DNA from: Ophiostoma sp. CBS 140.51
Lineage: Eukaryota; Ascomycota; Sordariomycetes; Ophiostomatales; Ophiostomataceae
NCBI GenBank assembly: GCA_029298735.1
Contig: JANSLP010000070.1
Span: 62,001-126,000 of the forward strand
Direction of reading: 5' to 3'
DNA: 64,000 bases
The notes below the pieces were generated by a model. It was given only the letters and a program-made list of their open reading frames with translations. It did no database searches and was not told where the DNA came from. This document shows positions 32,728-45,625 of this stretch, piece after piece. A program made the translations under genes and the position numbers. Each line of letters begins with the position of its first letter. Positions within the stretch are counted from its first letter, which is position 1.

Positions 32728-33305
32728 TTAGACACGGGAACGGTACCAGCGGCGGCGGTAACCAGTTGTCGCCGGTGCTCTGGTTGTACTTGCGTAAGCA
32801 CCGGTGCGATGACGGTGTACCCAGTAGATACCCAAGATTGCTGAGGCCAACCAGCAGATTGCAGAGAGAAATGTGAATGCGATGTTTGCTTTCCACTCCG
32901 GGCAGGTATTGCTGGAGTTGACAGCGATGCCCGACCAGTCGAAGACGTAGCCACACGACCCATGTAGCCAGTTAACCAAGAGGCCGAACGAGATGAACCA
33001 GAGGATTGAAATGAGAAGGTCGGCAGGCCAGTGGATGAAGCTACCGGCAAAGGGGAACAGCCAGATGATTGAAAGTAAGATGGAAAGGCCGGCGACAACT
33101 TCTGTGTAGATGAAGCGAGCTTGGTCCCAAGACGACGAGCCACGGACGGCGTGAAGGTACACGCCTGTGAGACCTGCAACAATTGCGGCAAAAGCAAGCT
33201 ACACATGTGTTAGTTGTGGCAATGGATGACGAGGTTCTATTCTTGTTGCGTGTGACTTACCTCTGCTAAGCGCAGAATCATACTGAAGAGGTCGACAAGC
33301 AACAT
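32728..33305 (-). CDS. MARVEL-like four-helix membrane protein
   Basis: Exons 33305-33261 and 33198-32728 (62-nt intron) give 171 residues. Four hydrophobic helices are visible: near 5-30 (spanning the exon junction), 48-68 (VVAGLSILLSIIWLF), 76-97 (LLISILWFISFGLLVNW) and 122-145 (FLSAICWLASAILGIYW). A Cys-containing loop between helices 3 and 4 (GSCGYVFDW ... NTCPEW) is typical of fungal MARVEL proteins. The C-terminus is Arg/Thr-rich and cytosolic in such models. Family members organise plasma-membrane microdomains or vesicle traffic (e.g. Nce102), but orthology here is not established. The first exon (MLLVDLFSMILRLAE) is short and easily missed. Confidence 0.82.
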
Positions 33306-35539
33306 CTTGACTGTTTGTGATGGCGCAAGTTCGGTGTGTAGGATATGTTTTGAAAGGAAAGGTCGAGGAAAGCAGACGACGATTGGCCTTTCCTGTAGAA
33401 TTTTTCGTTGTGATGAAAGATCTCCTTGGTATTTGGTAATTTTGTGTGGCTTGAGAAAGGAAAGACAGAAAAGAAAACAGGCACAATTATCTGGGGATTG
33501 AGCCAGAGGCCGCCTACTTATAAGCTTCCTTGTTATCACCTTAGGAAGAAACAATGGACTTGAACGATGTCATTGCTTCAACGACTGTCATTGCATCTAC
33601 GACTTGTGTTCTGATTATAGGCGGGTTGAATTGCTTGAGGAGCCAAGTGCTCGAGAGAGTGCTTCCACGAAGTCGAGGCGGAATAACAGGAAATGCAATG
33701 GGACGTGACCTGAGAAATGACATCGCTGGTGGCTTCTTACGTCAGTACGCAACTCGAGAAAGATTGAAAGTGCACTTGTCTCTTTTTTTCCCCCTCTGCA
33801 TTTTATATCATGGGTGAAGCTCACCAATGGGAATGTAGAATTTACCTGGGGTGTGTATGAAATCAGGATTTATACCGCCACGTTTCATCTCTACTTTTGC
33901 TCACATGTTTCACACCGCATCGACTTGGTGTGCTCCTTCTCACGTCGCATTTGATAATTGATTCGCTCCTTTCTACAGCTTCTTGAGCTAATTGTAAATG
34001 TCCAGCGTCTTTTCATTTTTATCTCGTCACCACGACTCACACGTGGTCAAAGCTTTGACCGTCCTACATCGTGTTGTGTCGATGGGACGACTGAAAGTCA
34101 CGATGGTGTTGGCTCGAGTGTCGTCATGGGCGTTGGTAATCCCCAGAGGGCGGCAGTAACGCTTTTTCTTTTTCTTCTTTCGTTCTTCTTTCTTTTTTAC
34201 TGTTGTGCATTCATGCCACTCGTCTTCCATTTTTTGTTTCTGGTTTTGTTTTCATATTCTCCTGAGGCTCAATTCTCTCACTCTTTGGTGAGAAACCCAA
34301 GAGTGTCGCAAATGACGTCACCGGCCAGCTGTGGCGTCGATGATGTCATATGGTCAATGCGGGGTGACAACGCAGACTGTTCGCAGACTGTTGCGATGAG
34401 AAAAAGTCACACAAATAAGATTCGTCTTTTCACGAAGAAAGGAAATCAAATGCTTGAATCTCTGGAGTTTAATAATTCCACAAAAAATGGAAACTGGGCG
34501 ATGCAAATGAGCGACCCTGTTAGTCAGGAATGTGGAGAGAGAGCTGCCGCCACCCTGCTCTGCTATCATTCTTTCCTTTCATCTTTTCTAGCCAAATATG
34601 CTTACAATTTTGGCAAATCAAATCAAAAAGCCTAGGCCAACTGCTACCGCCGTAGTTGATGCAAGGGTAGCCCCGGATAAGGAAGTCCCGTTCACTTGTT
34701 CCGAACATCCGGTGCGGCCCAGCCCGCCGGTGGAATCGTCCCTTAGCTCCTAAGCTTCCGGCTTGGCAGCGCCCTGCTACTCGACGTCTCGTCTTGAATA
34801 TGGACGTCGTTGAATACTCTGCAGCTAAAAGTCTAATACTCTCCTGTGTCCTTCTTCTGAACTTTATTGTACTCAGTATGTCCCAGTCGGCTACGTATCT
34901 TGTCCGAGTCCGAAAGATAAGCCGTAAGCACTGTCCTCCGAAGTCCACCATCTCGTATTCTGGCGGTCCATTGTGTCGATCATTAGACTGGAGCCGACCT
35001 AAGACCAACTTTATATGCATCACTCGGGATAAAAGGGCCATATTACGTGCCGGATCCAGCGCCGGACCCTGCGCCGGTTGTTGCGCCGGACGCAAACGCA
35101 CGGCTCTTGACATGACGCCTAAAATAGAAGCCTGTCGGGCCCGTGTGCGCTTGAGAGCAATGCCACTCTTATCTCAATGCTGTCACAATGAACCACAAGA
35201 AGTACTCCGTAGTCTGCGCCCGCTTTTGTCTGAACATCACGCACAAATACGGCCGAATGGTGCTTACGGTAACGCAATGAGACTGGTGTTGACAGGCGAG
35301 CGAGCACAAAAATAAGCTTGATATGAGACAGACCGAAAGTCCGAACAAAGGTAAACGTCTTTTTGATGCTGGCTTTATGTGTTCTTCACAAACCATGGCC
35401 AAAGTATATAAGTGCTGTATCCATGGAGTGTCCAGTCGTTGATGTAGCAGGACAAACTCTCGATGTTATCTGAATACTCGACAAACAAGCACGCTGACAT
35501 CGACACCAGTGGCCATATTTTACTACCGACTTACACAAT
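33306..35539. other. intergenic; no intact gene
   Basis: Left part is the MARVEL gene's upstream region. Contains an imperfect 18-bp tandem repeat (about 33569-33604, GTCATTGC-type units) and four GCCGGA-centred units (35048-35091). Frames such as 33958-34635 (+) and 34520-35113 (-) show no conserved features. Confidence 0.45.
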
Positions 35540-36477
35540 ATGTGGCAGTCGAGCATCCTCTTTTTCAGCCTTATTGGCTTAGTTTCGACAATACGTTCTC
35601 ATGATAGCTGTTACGAGGGTGCGTCTTGCCGTCGGGAACAGGTATTTCCCATCCAAATAACAAAAAGACGGAGAACTAACATGTTTATTTAAAGATATCA
35701 TACAGGAAAACAGCGGAATTTCTGATTGTGAGGCCTACTTGGAAGTGACATACTTTGCGCCGACACCGTACGTGAGCTCTCCCATGTTGCAGTGTGGACT
35801 GCCGGAAATGAAGCCTACATACTAAGTACACAAATAGAACTTTGACTGTGACCTGCACAGCAAATCCCAAGACAATATGGCATACCGCGACCAGCACCCT
35901 TTTCCTCTCGGCTACGAAAACGGACATTGTCCCAATAATAGTGACTGAAACGACCATAATCAAGACAACACCCTATGAAGAATATATTGTGACTGCGACA
36001 GCCACTGTCGATGTCACTGATTACGAGTATCAAACAACGACTCTCACAACCATTACCCGTCTTTCTGGTGGCAATAAGGTCAAGCGCGCTGCTGCCACTA
36101 CGACGACCACACCACCCCTTTTGCCGACCATCCCCGCCTATGCCTCAGACTGCCATAGTGCTGCTGCTTATGTGCACGCTTGTCTCTGTGCCAGTGCTAC
36201 GGCTGGCTCAACGACATATACGCCACCCCCGGCCGCCACGACTATGACAACCACAGTGACACCCACGGTGACGGAGACTTCCCATATAACTGTGACGAAT
36301 ACGGCGACAGCACTCACGGTGACAACAACCGAGACATCAACCCAGCTGGTGGGCCGTGTATCGTTTGTGTCGACCATTACTTTCACTACTTTTACTGAAA
36401 CGGAAACAACAGTGACACGGGACGTGCAGACTGTAAAGGGCGGCACACTGACAGAGACTGTAACTGTCACTCCATAG
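35540..36477 (+). CDS. threonine-rich secreted protein, probable O-glycosylated cell-surface protein
   Basis: Three exons, 35540-35641, 35706-35767 and 35838-36477, give 267 residues. Exon 1 encodes a signal peptide (MWQSSILFFSLIGLVSTIRS) followed by HDSCYEG. Exon 2 carries a Cys (ISDCEAYLEVTYFAPTP) and continues into TLTVTCTANP. Most of the protein consists of TVTxTxT-type Thr/Val repeats, ideal for O-mannosylation, and a dibasic Kex2-like site (NKVKRAAATT) divides it in the middle. A short Cys-rich piece (SDCHSAAAYVHACLCAS) interrupts the Thr-rich regions. No GPI signal is evident at the C-terminus (TETVTVTP), so it is probably released or wall-trapped. No catalytic domain. Reported exons rest on GT-AG sites and frame restoration. 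Confidence 0.72.
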
Positions 36478-37380
36478 TGTGGCTTGGGCATCTAGATGTC
36501 TGCGGGGAGAAAAGGGAAATCCTGGATATCACCAGATGACAAAGAACAAGTAAACATGTCGCTATCAACTGTTATCATAGGCCGCAACTTCTTTGAGAGC
36601 TGTGATGGGCTGGTAAAATTGAAGATATTATCTGAAGGCAGTCGATATTATTATTGTCACTATTATTTCTTCATCATTGGAGCTCGAGAAATGACACAAC
36701 ATTCATGTGAAGATCATATGTGGGATGGACAATCGTATCGACTGAGGCGCGTGTAGAAATGCGAGATGCGGTGGTCATTCTGCCTTTCTTGGAGGCCTTT
36801 TATTCGCCTCATCACGTCTCTTCATCCACACCGCGAAAAACACGAGCGGGACGAGGTGGTTTCCTCTTTTGTATATGTGAAGCCCTTGGCCTTGCCCTCC
36901 ACCATGTTCTCAAATTTTAGCGCACACACCAATATGGGGAAATGCAGCTCCGGTGTACTAGAAAACCGGAAAATGGCCAACGGGCCACACTCCCCAACTC
37001 TTGAGATCGTTGCGCTGATTGACTAGCCTTCACCAATGGTGCAATTTGATAGGGAATCTTTAGACCTTTCTTGCAGCTGCCTGTTTTTCATGAGTATGTG
37101 TTTTTCCTGTAGAGAGCACTTGTCTGTCTTGCTTGCCGATCCAGAACTGGTTTCTTTATTGAATTTGCTACTTTTTAAAATTTTATTGAAACTCTGGAAA
37201 CTATATTTTGTTTTCCATCTACCAAGGTAATAAAAAGGGGTATTATGCTCTACCGTATTGCCGCCGCACTCTTTGTTTATGCTCTGCAGTGTATGGTCTC
37301 CATCCTCCCCTCGTTATTCGTTATCCTGTTCCCCATTATTACTCCGTTTCCCGTTATCCCAGTCCACAGCTCTACCCATG
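36478..37380. other. intergenic between convergent genes
   Basis: 3' flanks of the Thr-rich gene (+) and the Zn2Cys6 regulator (-). AT-rich, short frames only. Confidence 0.5.
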
Positions 37381-40300
37381 TCAGATCGGGGTCATGTCTG
37401 CGGGGTCCCACTCAAAGCCATAGTCAGAATAGCCGGCCGTCTCTGGAAAGACGACAAGGTCAGACGCTTCGAGACTTTCGAGGAATGATGATGGCACAAA
37501 TGGCAATCCTTGTAGGGTGGGTGACGCTGGCACCGTTGGTGTGAACGTGCATGGGTTGCCAATGCGCTGTCGTTTGCGGGCCTGGGTGTTGTTCTTGTTG
37601 TTGTTGTCGTTGTTGTTGCTATTGCCTCCGTGAACACCTCCCTGGTTTGGCGTTTGGAGGTAGTTGCCATTGTAGTTGTGATGGCTGCCTTGGTAGTAGA
37701 GGTCACCCTGCAGCTGGGCGTTGAGGTTGATATCATCTAGCGCTGATGTGATGAGGTGTTTTGAGCTATTTGCCTGTCGTCCGTAGGTTTGTTGCATGTG
37801 CGTTGGTTGTTGTTGGTGTTGTGGAACGAGAAGAGACCCGTCTGGGCCAACTGAGGACGGATGCTGATTCACCGCCTTGCTGTTGCCGCTGTTGTGACTC
37901 CCGTCGTTCATGAACGATACTCTCCGTAGATCACCGCCTTGTACACCGGCCAAGGCAGGGTCCAGCGCCATGTCTTGTCCCAAAGATAGAGATCCGCCCG
38001 GGCCACAGGATTGCGGTGGCGTTGTTCCTTCTCGCTGCTGCTGCTTGATGGCCTGAATGAACTCGTCGAGGATGCGTGTCATATGATGGCCTGGTGGGTA
38101 GTTGCCAGACATGAGATTGATACTACGGCGCACGGACATGAGCTGCACAATGACGACGCCGCGTTTAGCACGGTCCATCTCGAGTACGGCCTCACCCATG
38201 AGTGTGGTAGCAGCGGTGCCGAGATGTGACAGACCGGTACCGAAGACGCGTGACACGTCAAACTGTGCGCGGTACTCTTGGAATAGAGCAACGATATGGC
38301 CGGCGTGCTCAGCACAAACAGAGCGTGAGAGGTTCGAGAATCGGTTGCGGTTGCCTGCTGATTGTGCGCCTGGTTCCGGGTCCTCCTCGGGATTGGTGTT
38401 TCCAGAAGTGGATGTAGCACGAGCACCAGCACCAGTTCCAGTACCGGGACCGGGACCGCCAGTCCCCGTTGGAGCCCCTTGTTGATACTGAACGAAGGGT
38501 CGATGCAAAAGAATGAGGGCGGCGTGATATTGAGTGTGTAGCAAATAATATGACGAAGGCATGTTTGGTCGTGTGGTGGGCCATTTCAGATCCTCTGGTA
38601 GGTCATCATACCAGCCATGCAGATCTTCGTCGAGGGCGACCATCTTGAAATACGTCTCAGTAGTGCGGGATGGTCGTGCCAGGGTCGAACGGTCACACAA
38701 TGGGCTGATCAGGTCCATCAACTGAAGCAAGTGCTCATAGATGCGGGTGGTCAGCTTCTTCTCGTGGCCCGACGGCCGGCAGCATATGAGGCGGGTAAAG
38801 TCCTTGGAGAGACAGGCAGGGGCAATGTCGACGGCTTTGAGTGTCGTGGGACGTCCCAAGTAGAGAGACCAGTACATATCGTGCAAAATGCAGGCCCACA
38901 GCACCATATGACGAATCTGGGCCTCCTTGACAGTCAGCTGAAGCGGACTTGGGTCAACGTGCAGACCAACATCGATAACGAGGCGCAAGGACATTCCAGC
39001 GAATAGCCATCCGCTCTCGTCACGGCCAATGTTAAACTCCACGTCAGCCAGGAGGCCAAACGCTTGGATAGACGGAATGCCGCCGGGTCGATCAAATTCA
39101 AGCTTTGCGAGAGCAACGGCTTTCTCGTGTAGTGTCGATCCAAAACGGCCACCAGGAGCCACCGCCAGCCGCTGGACATCGGTACGTGTCTTGTCGGCAA
39201 AGCGAAAGCCCGTGGCCAGCATGGCGAGGTGCAGGAATAATGAATAAAATTGTGTGCCGCCGCGTTCAAGATCGTGGTTGAATGCATCGAGGTGCACGAG
39301 GTGTAAAACGGAGTTGTAACAAGTCCAGTACTGATCCATGAGGTAGTCGTGGGCGGCGGCTGAGAGGTCACGCACGACGAGGCAGATTGGCCAGTGATTT
39401 TCTGGCTGGCGGCGGCCCATGATCCCACCACTAGGTGTGCGACGGAGTTGCTGGCCGTCGGTACCCTGGCCGTCGGCGTTCGGGGGGATGTGTGTGAGGA
39501 CGTTCATGTTGGTGGTGGGACCAAAATAACGCACGCGGCCTGAGGACATGTCGAAGCGGATAGGCGAGGGCACGAGGCTACGGACAACTGAAGCAGTGTC
39601 TGTGGTGGTGTCTGGCGTTCCAGCATCTTTGACCGAGGATGGTGGAGGGACGATGGTGGGGATGGTGGTAATATCTGCAAGCCGCGTACCGTCAGGCTGG
39701 TTGTTGGAAGCAGAGGTTGATGTTTGTTCAGTGGTCGTCGGAGCGGATTTGGAGATGGCGGCAATAGTGGCGATCCCGGCAGAGATCGATGCCGCAGATG
39801 CCGGTACTGATGCGGTCGCAGAGGCCGACGCAGATGCGGAGTTGGATGTGGGGGAGGAAAGAGATGCCGAGTTTGAAATTGCTGGTGATGGCTGTGATGT
39901 TTGTGATGGGATAGGTGACGTGGCTGTGATGGCGCTGATGGCAGTTCTAGCCTGTGCCTTTTTCTCGTAGGCCTCTGCGGCTGTCGTCGTGGCAGAGTCA
40001 TCGAGCATCTGCATTGATAGGGACATCGACATGGGTACAGACAGGAAGCTGCTTTGCCGGCTGTCAGGTGTAGACAAAGCGTCGTCAGTCGTGGCTATGC
40101 CATTGGTGTAATTTTCACGGGGAGGAACACCAGGGTCTGTGCCGATGTGTTGGGTGGCACGAAGCAGTTCTTCCAGTTGGTGGACGCGTTTTGTGAGGGA
40201 TTCGGTAACGGCCTTGGCCGAGGCTCGCCTGTGTTGTTAGTGGTGAGTGTGCATGATGTGCAGACAGGGAAGGAATAACGAGAGACCCAGCGGAAGGAAC

Positions 40301-40563
40301 GATGGATGAGAAAGGCACCTACTCTTTCCGGCCATCTTTGGCATCAAACTGGCACTCGTTGCCATTGTCTTTGCAGCTGACACAGGTGTTGTCGGGATGG
40401 TTTGTGACACACTGGAGAGTCAGCATGATGGACGCGAAATATGAAGACAGGGCTGGTGCCAAGAACGGGAGTGGGCAAGACGCACCCGAATACGGGCCTT
40501 GCGGCATGCAAGACACGCAGCACTGGCCCGAGACCGATGACGGGCCGGAGTACGAGCGTTCAT
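37381..40563 (-). CDS. Zn2Cys6 transcription factor (cluster regulator 1)
   Basis: Exons 40563-40486, 40411-40323 and 40228-37381 give 1004 residues. The binuclear zinc cluster is assembled across intron 1: Cys17, 20, 27, 36, 39 and 46 (CLACRKARIR then CVTNHPDNTCVSC), spacing C2-C-6-C-8-C-2-C-6-C. A short coiled-coil follows (SLTKRVHQLEELLRA). After a Ser/Thr/Ala-rich linker, the fungal-specific regulatory domain (fungal_trans) spans about residues 290-560, with LHLVHLDAFNHDLERGG, LLADVEFNIGRDESGW and DMYWSLYLGRPTTL. The C-terminal third is Asn/Gln/Gly-rich and ends in an acidic-hydrophobic tail, a likely activation region. An upstream in-frame ATG at 40632 would add 23 residues. It sits at the edge of the candidate catabolic cluster, downstream of the AtuA-like gene. 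Confidence 0.9.
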
Positions 40564-41425
40564 AGCGGAGAAAAGAAGCAGAGAGACTGTGGAAGTATTC
40601 AATGGCGATCCTGTGTGCTGGCTGGCGACCAAAGGCGAGGCGCTGTCTCGGTGGTCACGGCCGATGACGGTCGTTCATTATCCGTGTCGAGAGGAGATCA
40701 TTTGAGCATCACATCCGGTGGAAAATCAACAACAACAAAACCCAGAGACAACGGTGGGATGCAATGAGGGGTGAAATATGAGGAGAAACGTCAAAAAGAA
40801 TAAAAAGGGTCAAAATGGACGGGTACAGGACCAGCTGGATGTAAAAAGGGGGTTTGTGGTCGGAGACCACAAAGTTGGGGAACGCGGCCATCGACGTTTA
40901 ATACGTGGCCCGGAAATCGTTTCCACGAGGTTTGGGGTAACCCCGCAAACAGCAGGGCTAGGGGCTCCACAGAGAGGTCAGGTGTGGGCGACGCTAATCG
41001 AACAAGGAAAGGGCGAAGGAGACATGAGAAAGGGCGATATCGAAGGCGAGAAGGAGCGAATGGGCGAGAAGAGAAAGACAAACAAGAAAAGCCATCAAAA
41101 AGCAGACAAAATAAAACTATTGATCTCATTCAATTTTTGGCCGGGGCTGGCCGGAATATCGTTCAGACTTCTGTCATTGGTCAACAGGTATACATGACAG
41201 AGGTGGATGCAGATGGATGTCAGGAAAAAAAATGCTGCATGGCTCCTTCCCGACTCGCCCACGACTCATTCAGACCGATTATGGCAGGTACATTTTGACG
41301 TTCTTGTTTTTCAACTAATTCAATGGCAAACTGATGATAACTTATAACTATGTACATTCTTTTGATCTGTATATTTGTTTGACTTGTGACTGATGCATGA
41401 CTGCACTCACATCGACACACCTGAC
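40564..41425. promoter_or_regulatory. upstream region of regulator 1
   Basis: Between the AtuA-like gene's stop and the regulator's start, both on the minus strand. It must contain the regulator's promoter. Short frames here are not gene-like. Confidence 0.4.
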
Positions 41426-43663
41426 TTAAAACCGGCCGCGAGCCAGGAACTTGTTGGGAATGTCGACCCATTTGGAACGCTGCAAGGCATTTTGTTAGCA
41501 ATTGAGATCATGAACACTGCAAGTATTCCCAAAATCACTCCATTCTTGTCACTGTACGTACCAGGTACTCGCCAACATTCTTGCCCAGTGTGTCGTATGT
41601 GCTGGTCGAGTTGAAACCGCGGTCGAGGTGGTCACGGAGCAGGAAGTGAACTGTATGATTAGTCAGCATCAATGATAAAAGTGAAGGAGTGAAAGACTCG
41701 ACAGTAATGGGGAAGAAGACGCGGCGGGAAGGAGCATGATTAAAGAAGGAGAAGGACCACAGGGAATCCTGTATCAAAAAGGAAGGAGCAAATGGATGCA
41801 GAGGAAAGAACGACACAACAAGGGGAGTGAAAAGGGGGTAAAGGAACAAAACCAAAACTCACCTGCACGAATTCCAGGAATCTCAAACCGCTCAATCACA
41901 CCGCCCTTGTACTCCTCATCCAGCAAGTACTTGATCTTGTCGACCGTCAACAGCGACCGCAGCCAGTCCCACTCATCGTCGTGGCGCACGTACAGACCGA
42001 CATTGGCATCCGATGCCTTGTCACCCGAGCGGCCACCAACAACCCATCCAAGCGGGCCACGCGTCGTCGGGCCAAACGACTTGACATCCACAGCTCCGGC
42101 AGTCTCGTAGCTGCGCTGGTCGCGGGGGTAGTCGACCAGGTTGGCAATAGGCCGCACATCAATTGTCTTGCCGCCATCGATCCACGGCAGCACGGCACGG
42201 TGTTGCACCTCGGACTGGGCCAACAGAGTGACATAGTACTCATAGTACAGCTTGCCCTCAGACTGGCGCTGGTCATTGCCGAGTGTCCAGCCAGGGCAGC
42301 CTTGCAGGCCGTTGTCCATGCACCAACGGTTGAAGCCGGGCACATCGAGCGTGGCCTTGGACACGAGGGCCTTGTTCTGAGTCTGAACAAAGATGCGCAG
42401 GTCGACAGTGGCGACATCCTGGTTGCGCGGGTTGTCAGGGCAGTAGCCGTTGAGGCTGAACTTGAAGCAACTGAGCTCCTTGACAGCATCACCTGCCGAG
42501 TAGCGGATCTGGCGCTCAACCCACTCCGCCTTGGCCTCGAGATCGATGCCACACAGGTACACGTGGAACTCGGCCTGGTAACCACCAACGGCCGTCAGAC
42601 CGACCTTGGTGGTGCGCGGAGGCGGGCGACCCTTGACACCGGTGACTTGCACACGGTCCGGGCCAATTTGTGTCATCACAACGCCCTCGAGGCATGCTGT
42701 GACATCCGAGCCATAGTACAGCGGGCCTTGGATCTCGTACAGCAGCTGCGATGCCACCGTGCCGACCGATGCCTCACCACCTGTGCCGTTCTGCTCCTTG
42801 GTGATCACACACGAGCCGTCGTGTGCAAGCTCGGCGATAGGGAAGCCCAGGTTCTCGCACTTCTCCAGCAGCCGCTTGAAACCCGAGAAGTAGCCGCCCG
42901 TCACATAGGCCGCGCACTCGATCAAATGACCGCACACCAGAGAACCTGCGATCTGGTCGAAGTCCGTCTCGCGGTCCCAGCCGTGCCACCACATGCCTGC
43001 ACCAACCGACGGCGCCGCGTCCGCCACGCGACCGCAGATGACAATGTCGGCGCCCTGACGCAGTGCCTCGGCAATACCTGCGCCGCCCAGGTAGCACTGT
43101 GCGTAGATGGGAGTATAGCCCCACTCAGACAGCGTCTCACCCGTCATCAAGCTGGGGAAGGGCTCGCCAGCCTTGATCAGGCGGTGAACAGTGTCTGTGA
43201 CCTCGTCACCCTCAACGTACGCGACATTGAGGCCCAGGCCCTGGCGTGTCACCTCGGCCTGCACCTGGCTAGCGAGCAGCTGTGTGTCGGACGCACCAGC
43301 GTTGACGGCCACCTTGATGCCCTTGCGGGCAATGTCGGGCAGCGCTGGCGACAGGTTCTCCATGAAGGTCGGGTCGAACAGACCCACAGGCTCCTCCAGC
43401 AGCTTGCCCTCGGCTCGCAGCCGCTCGTTGTCAACCTTCTGTGCACCGTGCAGCGTCATGGTGCATTCTGACAGCCAGTCGCCCACGATGACATCGATAT
43501 CGAGTGCAGCCAGATCCTTGATGGCGCGCTGCCGGTCCGAGAAGCCGCCAGACGCGCCGGCAATGCGCAGCGGGCGCTTGTGAGTGTGGACGGGGGCGGT
43601 GCCAGTGGTGCCGTTCGTGCCATTGGTGGCAGAGGCATCGTTCGTTGCAGAGTCGGTCGTCAT
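41426..43663 (-). CDS. AtuA-like protein (DUF1446), putative acyclic-terpene/acyl catabolism enzyme
   Basis: Exons 43663-41863, 41650-41562 and 41479-41426 give 647 residues. The large N-terminal domain is the AtuA/DUF1446 family: RIAGASGGFSDR near 35, VIVGDWLSECTM, AVNAGASDTQ, GAGMWWHGWDRETDFDQ, YFSGFKRLLEKCENLG. The C-terminal part holds the AtuA-associated ferredoxin-fold-like domain (GRSGDKASDANVGLYVR) and ends GEYLRSKWVDIPNKFLARGRF across intron 2. In Pseudomonas, AtuA belongs to the acyclic terpene (citronellol/geraniol) utilisation operon, but its biochemical role is not settled (family knowledge). Both introns restore conserved family sequence; reading past the first gives a false tail. 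The divergent neighbour is an SDR gene, suggesting shared control. Confidence 0.92.
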
Positions 43664-44807
43664 TTTGTCGTGTGATTCAGTGATTCAGTGTTGGCCTTGA
43701 ATGGTGTTCACGGTTTACTCCAAAAACAATCAAACCAAAGAAAGAGGCGCCAGCCCAACTCCAAGCAAGGACCACTCACCATGATATTTAAAGCGGCACT
43801 CAACAACCGTCTGCCGAGACAGCCTCCGCACGACGTCAGGTCCTCATTAATCTGTCAACCTGTTCACGTCTTCTCCTCTCTCTGCTTGTCCCCTCCGGAA
43901 GTCACACTGCCGTTGTTCCTTGGTCGGATCGGACGGCGAAGCCTCGTCTCTTTCTTATTTTCCGGATAGAAGGGGCTGCCGTGATCGGATGCACACCAGA
44001 ATACACACCAAAACGCTCGTCTTTGGCGGCCAACGACGGCCCTGAACGGGGCAAGCGGCCCAACCAGCTCTCTACAAACAGAGGCTGCACGCACATCGCT
44101 GCTTCTGTTCTTCCACGTCGTCCACACAAAAAACGCATCATGGGAACCCCAGCGCAAGTCAATTTCCGGCTAGCTTTGCCACTTACATGGCTAGTGCCAA
44201 CTTGCCTCCAAAATGGCAGAACATGTTTGGCTGTGTCAAGGGCGCCAAGCCCGGCTCTTCAACATCCCCGCGACGCTAGCCGTTTGCGAGCTCGTTTTGC
44301 CCCTTTTTTTGTGTGCTGCGAGATTCCGACACCCCGGCTGCCCGGGACTAACACCGTCCGGCTGTGCACTATCCTGCTTTTGGGCGCCGCGATTTGACGA
44401 ACCCCTCATACTCACTGTCTCCACCTCCACTTTTCTCCACGCCCGGAGACGGCGGGAGAATGGCAATGGAAGGTGGGCAGAAAAGATTTGGGAAGAATGT
44501 GACAATCAAGGGCCAAAGGGGACCCTCTTACGGACTTCGTTGTGCCTGGCGTCGTTTTGAGTGAGCTGGCGGCGTTTCGCGGGTGTTTATTTAGAGGACC
44601 GGCGTTACTTGTTGGGGAAAGCAAATATACAAATACAATGATGGCGGCATTCCCACTGGCCACCTGTCAAGCTCTCGTCGGTATACCCACCATCACGAAT
44701 ATCTTCTTTGCTCACGAACATCTACTGTCTCCCAACCAAGCCCGTTGATATCTTTGCTATCATCTCTATACTGTCCCCCCTCCACACGCTTTCTACACAC
44801 ATCCACC
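43664..44807. promoter_or_regulatory. divergent promoter of the AtuA-like and SDR genes
   Basis: 1.14 kb between two head-to-head genes. It contains many CGG/CCG triplets, for example the CCGACACCCGGCTGCC cluster near 44326-44345 and CGGAGACGGCGGG near 44443, the half-sites favoured by Zn2Cys6 factors. Both such factors are encoded in the cluster, so co-regulation is plausible (inference). No exact site is assigned. Confidence 0.45.
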
Positions 44808-45625
44808 ATGGAAGGCAAGGTCATTGTCATCACCGGCGCCGCATCCGGCATGGGTCTTGAGACCGCCAAGTTGCTCGCATCCAAAGGCGCCAAGGTCTCT
44901 CTGGCCGACGTCCAAGAGGCCGCCCTCGACCAGGCCGTCAAGGACATCACTGCCGCCGGTGGCAAGGCCATTGGCCGCGTTGTTGATGTGCGCAACCGCC
45001 AGCAGGTTGAAGACTGGATCAAGGCAACTGTTGAGGCCTTTGGCAAGCTGGACGGCGCTGCCAACCTGGCGGGTGTTATTGGCAAGCACATCAACGTCAC
45101 ATCTCTGCAGGACATTGACGACGACGACTGGGACTTTGTTGTCGGTGTTAACCAGAAGGGTCTTCTCAACTGCCTGCGCGCCCAGATCCCCCACTTCAAC
45201 GATGGCGGCTCTATTGTCAATGCTGCCAGTGTTGCCGGCATCATTGGCTTCCCGCGCAACGCCTCGTACGTTGCGTCCAAGCACGCCGTCGTCGGCCTGA
45301 CCCGTGTGGCTGCCAAGGAGCTGGGCAAGCGCCAGATTCGCTGCAACTGCTTCTGCCCGTGAGTGCCCCATCAATCCCCGATATGTCTATCTATTTTTCT
45401 ACTTTTCCATGAACGGAGTACTAACAGATCAGTGGCCCCATCGACACACCCATGTTCCGTCAGTCTGCCGGCATCCGCGGCACCGAGATGGACCTCAGCC
45501 ACATTGCACTTGGCCGCAAGGGTCAGCCCAGCGAGGTCGCCAACCTGGTCGAGTGGCTGCTGTCGGACGGCTCTTCATTCATGACCGGCACTGTCCAGAA
45601 CATTGACGGTGGCTGGGTGTGCTAA
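44808..45625 (+). CDS. short-chain dehydrogenase/reductase
   Basis: Exons 44808-45358 and 45433-45625 give 247 residues, classical SDR size. Rossmann motif TGAASGMG near 9-17; Asp at the end of strand 2 (SLADV) predicts an NAD(H) preference; NLAG (residues 86-89) matches the NNAG motif; the catalytic set is Ser (VNAASVAG), Tyr and Lys in YVASK near 161-165. The exon junction falls within the CPGPIDTPM loop. The end is GTVQNIDGGWVC. It converts an alcohol and a ketone in an unknown pathway. Context: divergent from the AtuA-like gene and followed by EthD and MFS genes on the same strand. Confidence 0.95.

Noticed and set aside
34520..35113. 197-codon minus-strand frame, possible transposase relic
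   Set aside because: No catalytic motif or family resemblance could be found.
41981..43471. 496-codon plus-strand frame opposite the AtuA-like gene
   Set aside because: Antisense shadow; the minus-strand frame has clear DUF1446 motifs and correct introns.
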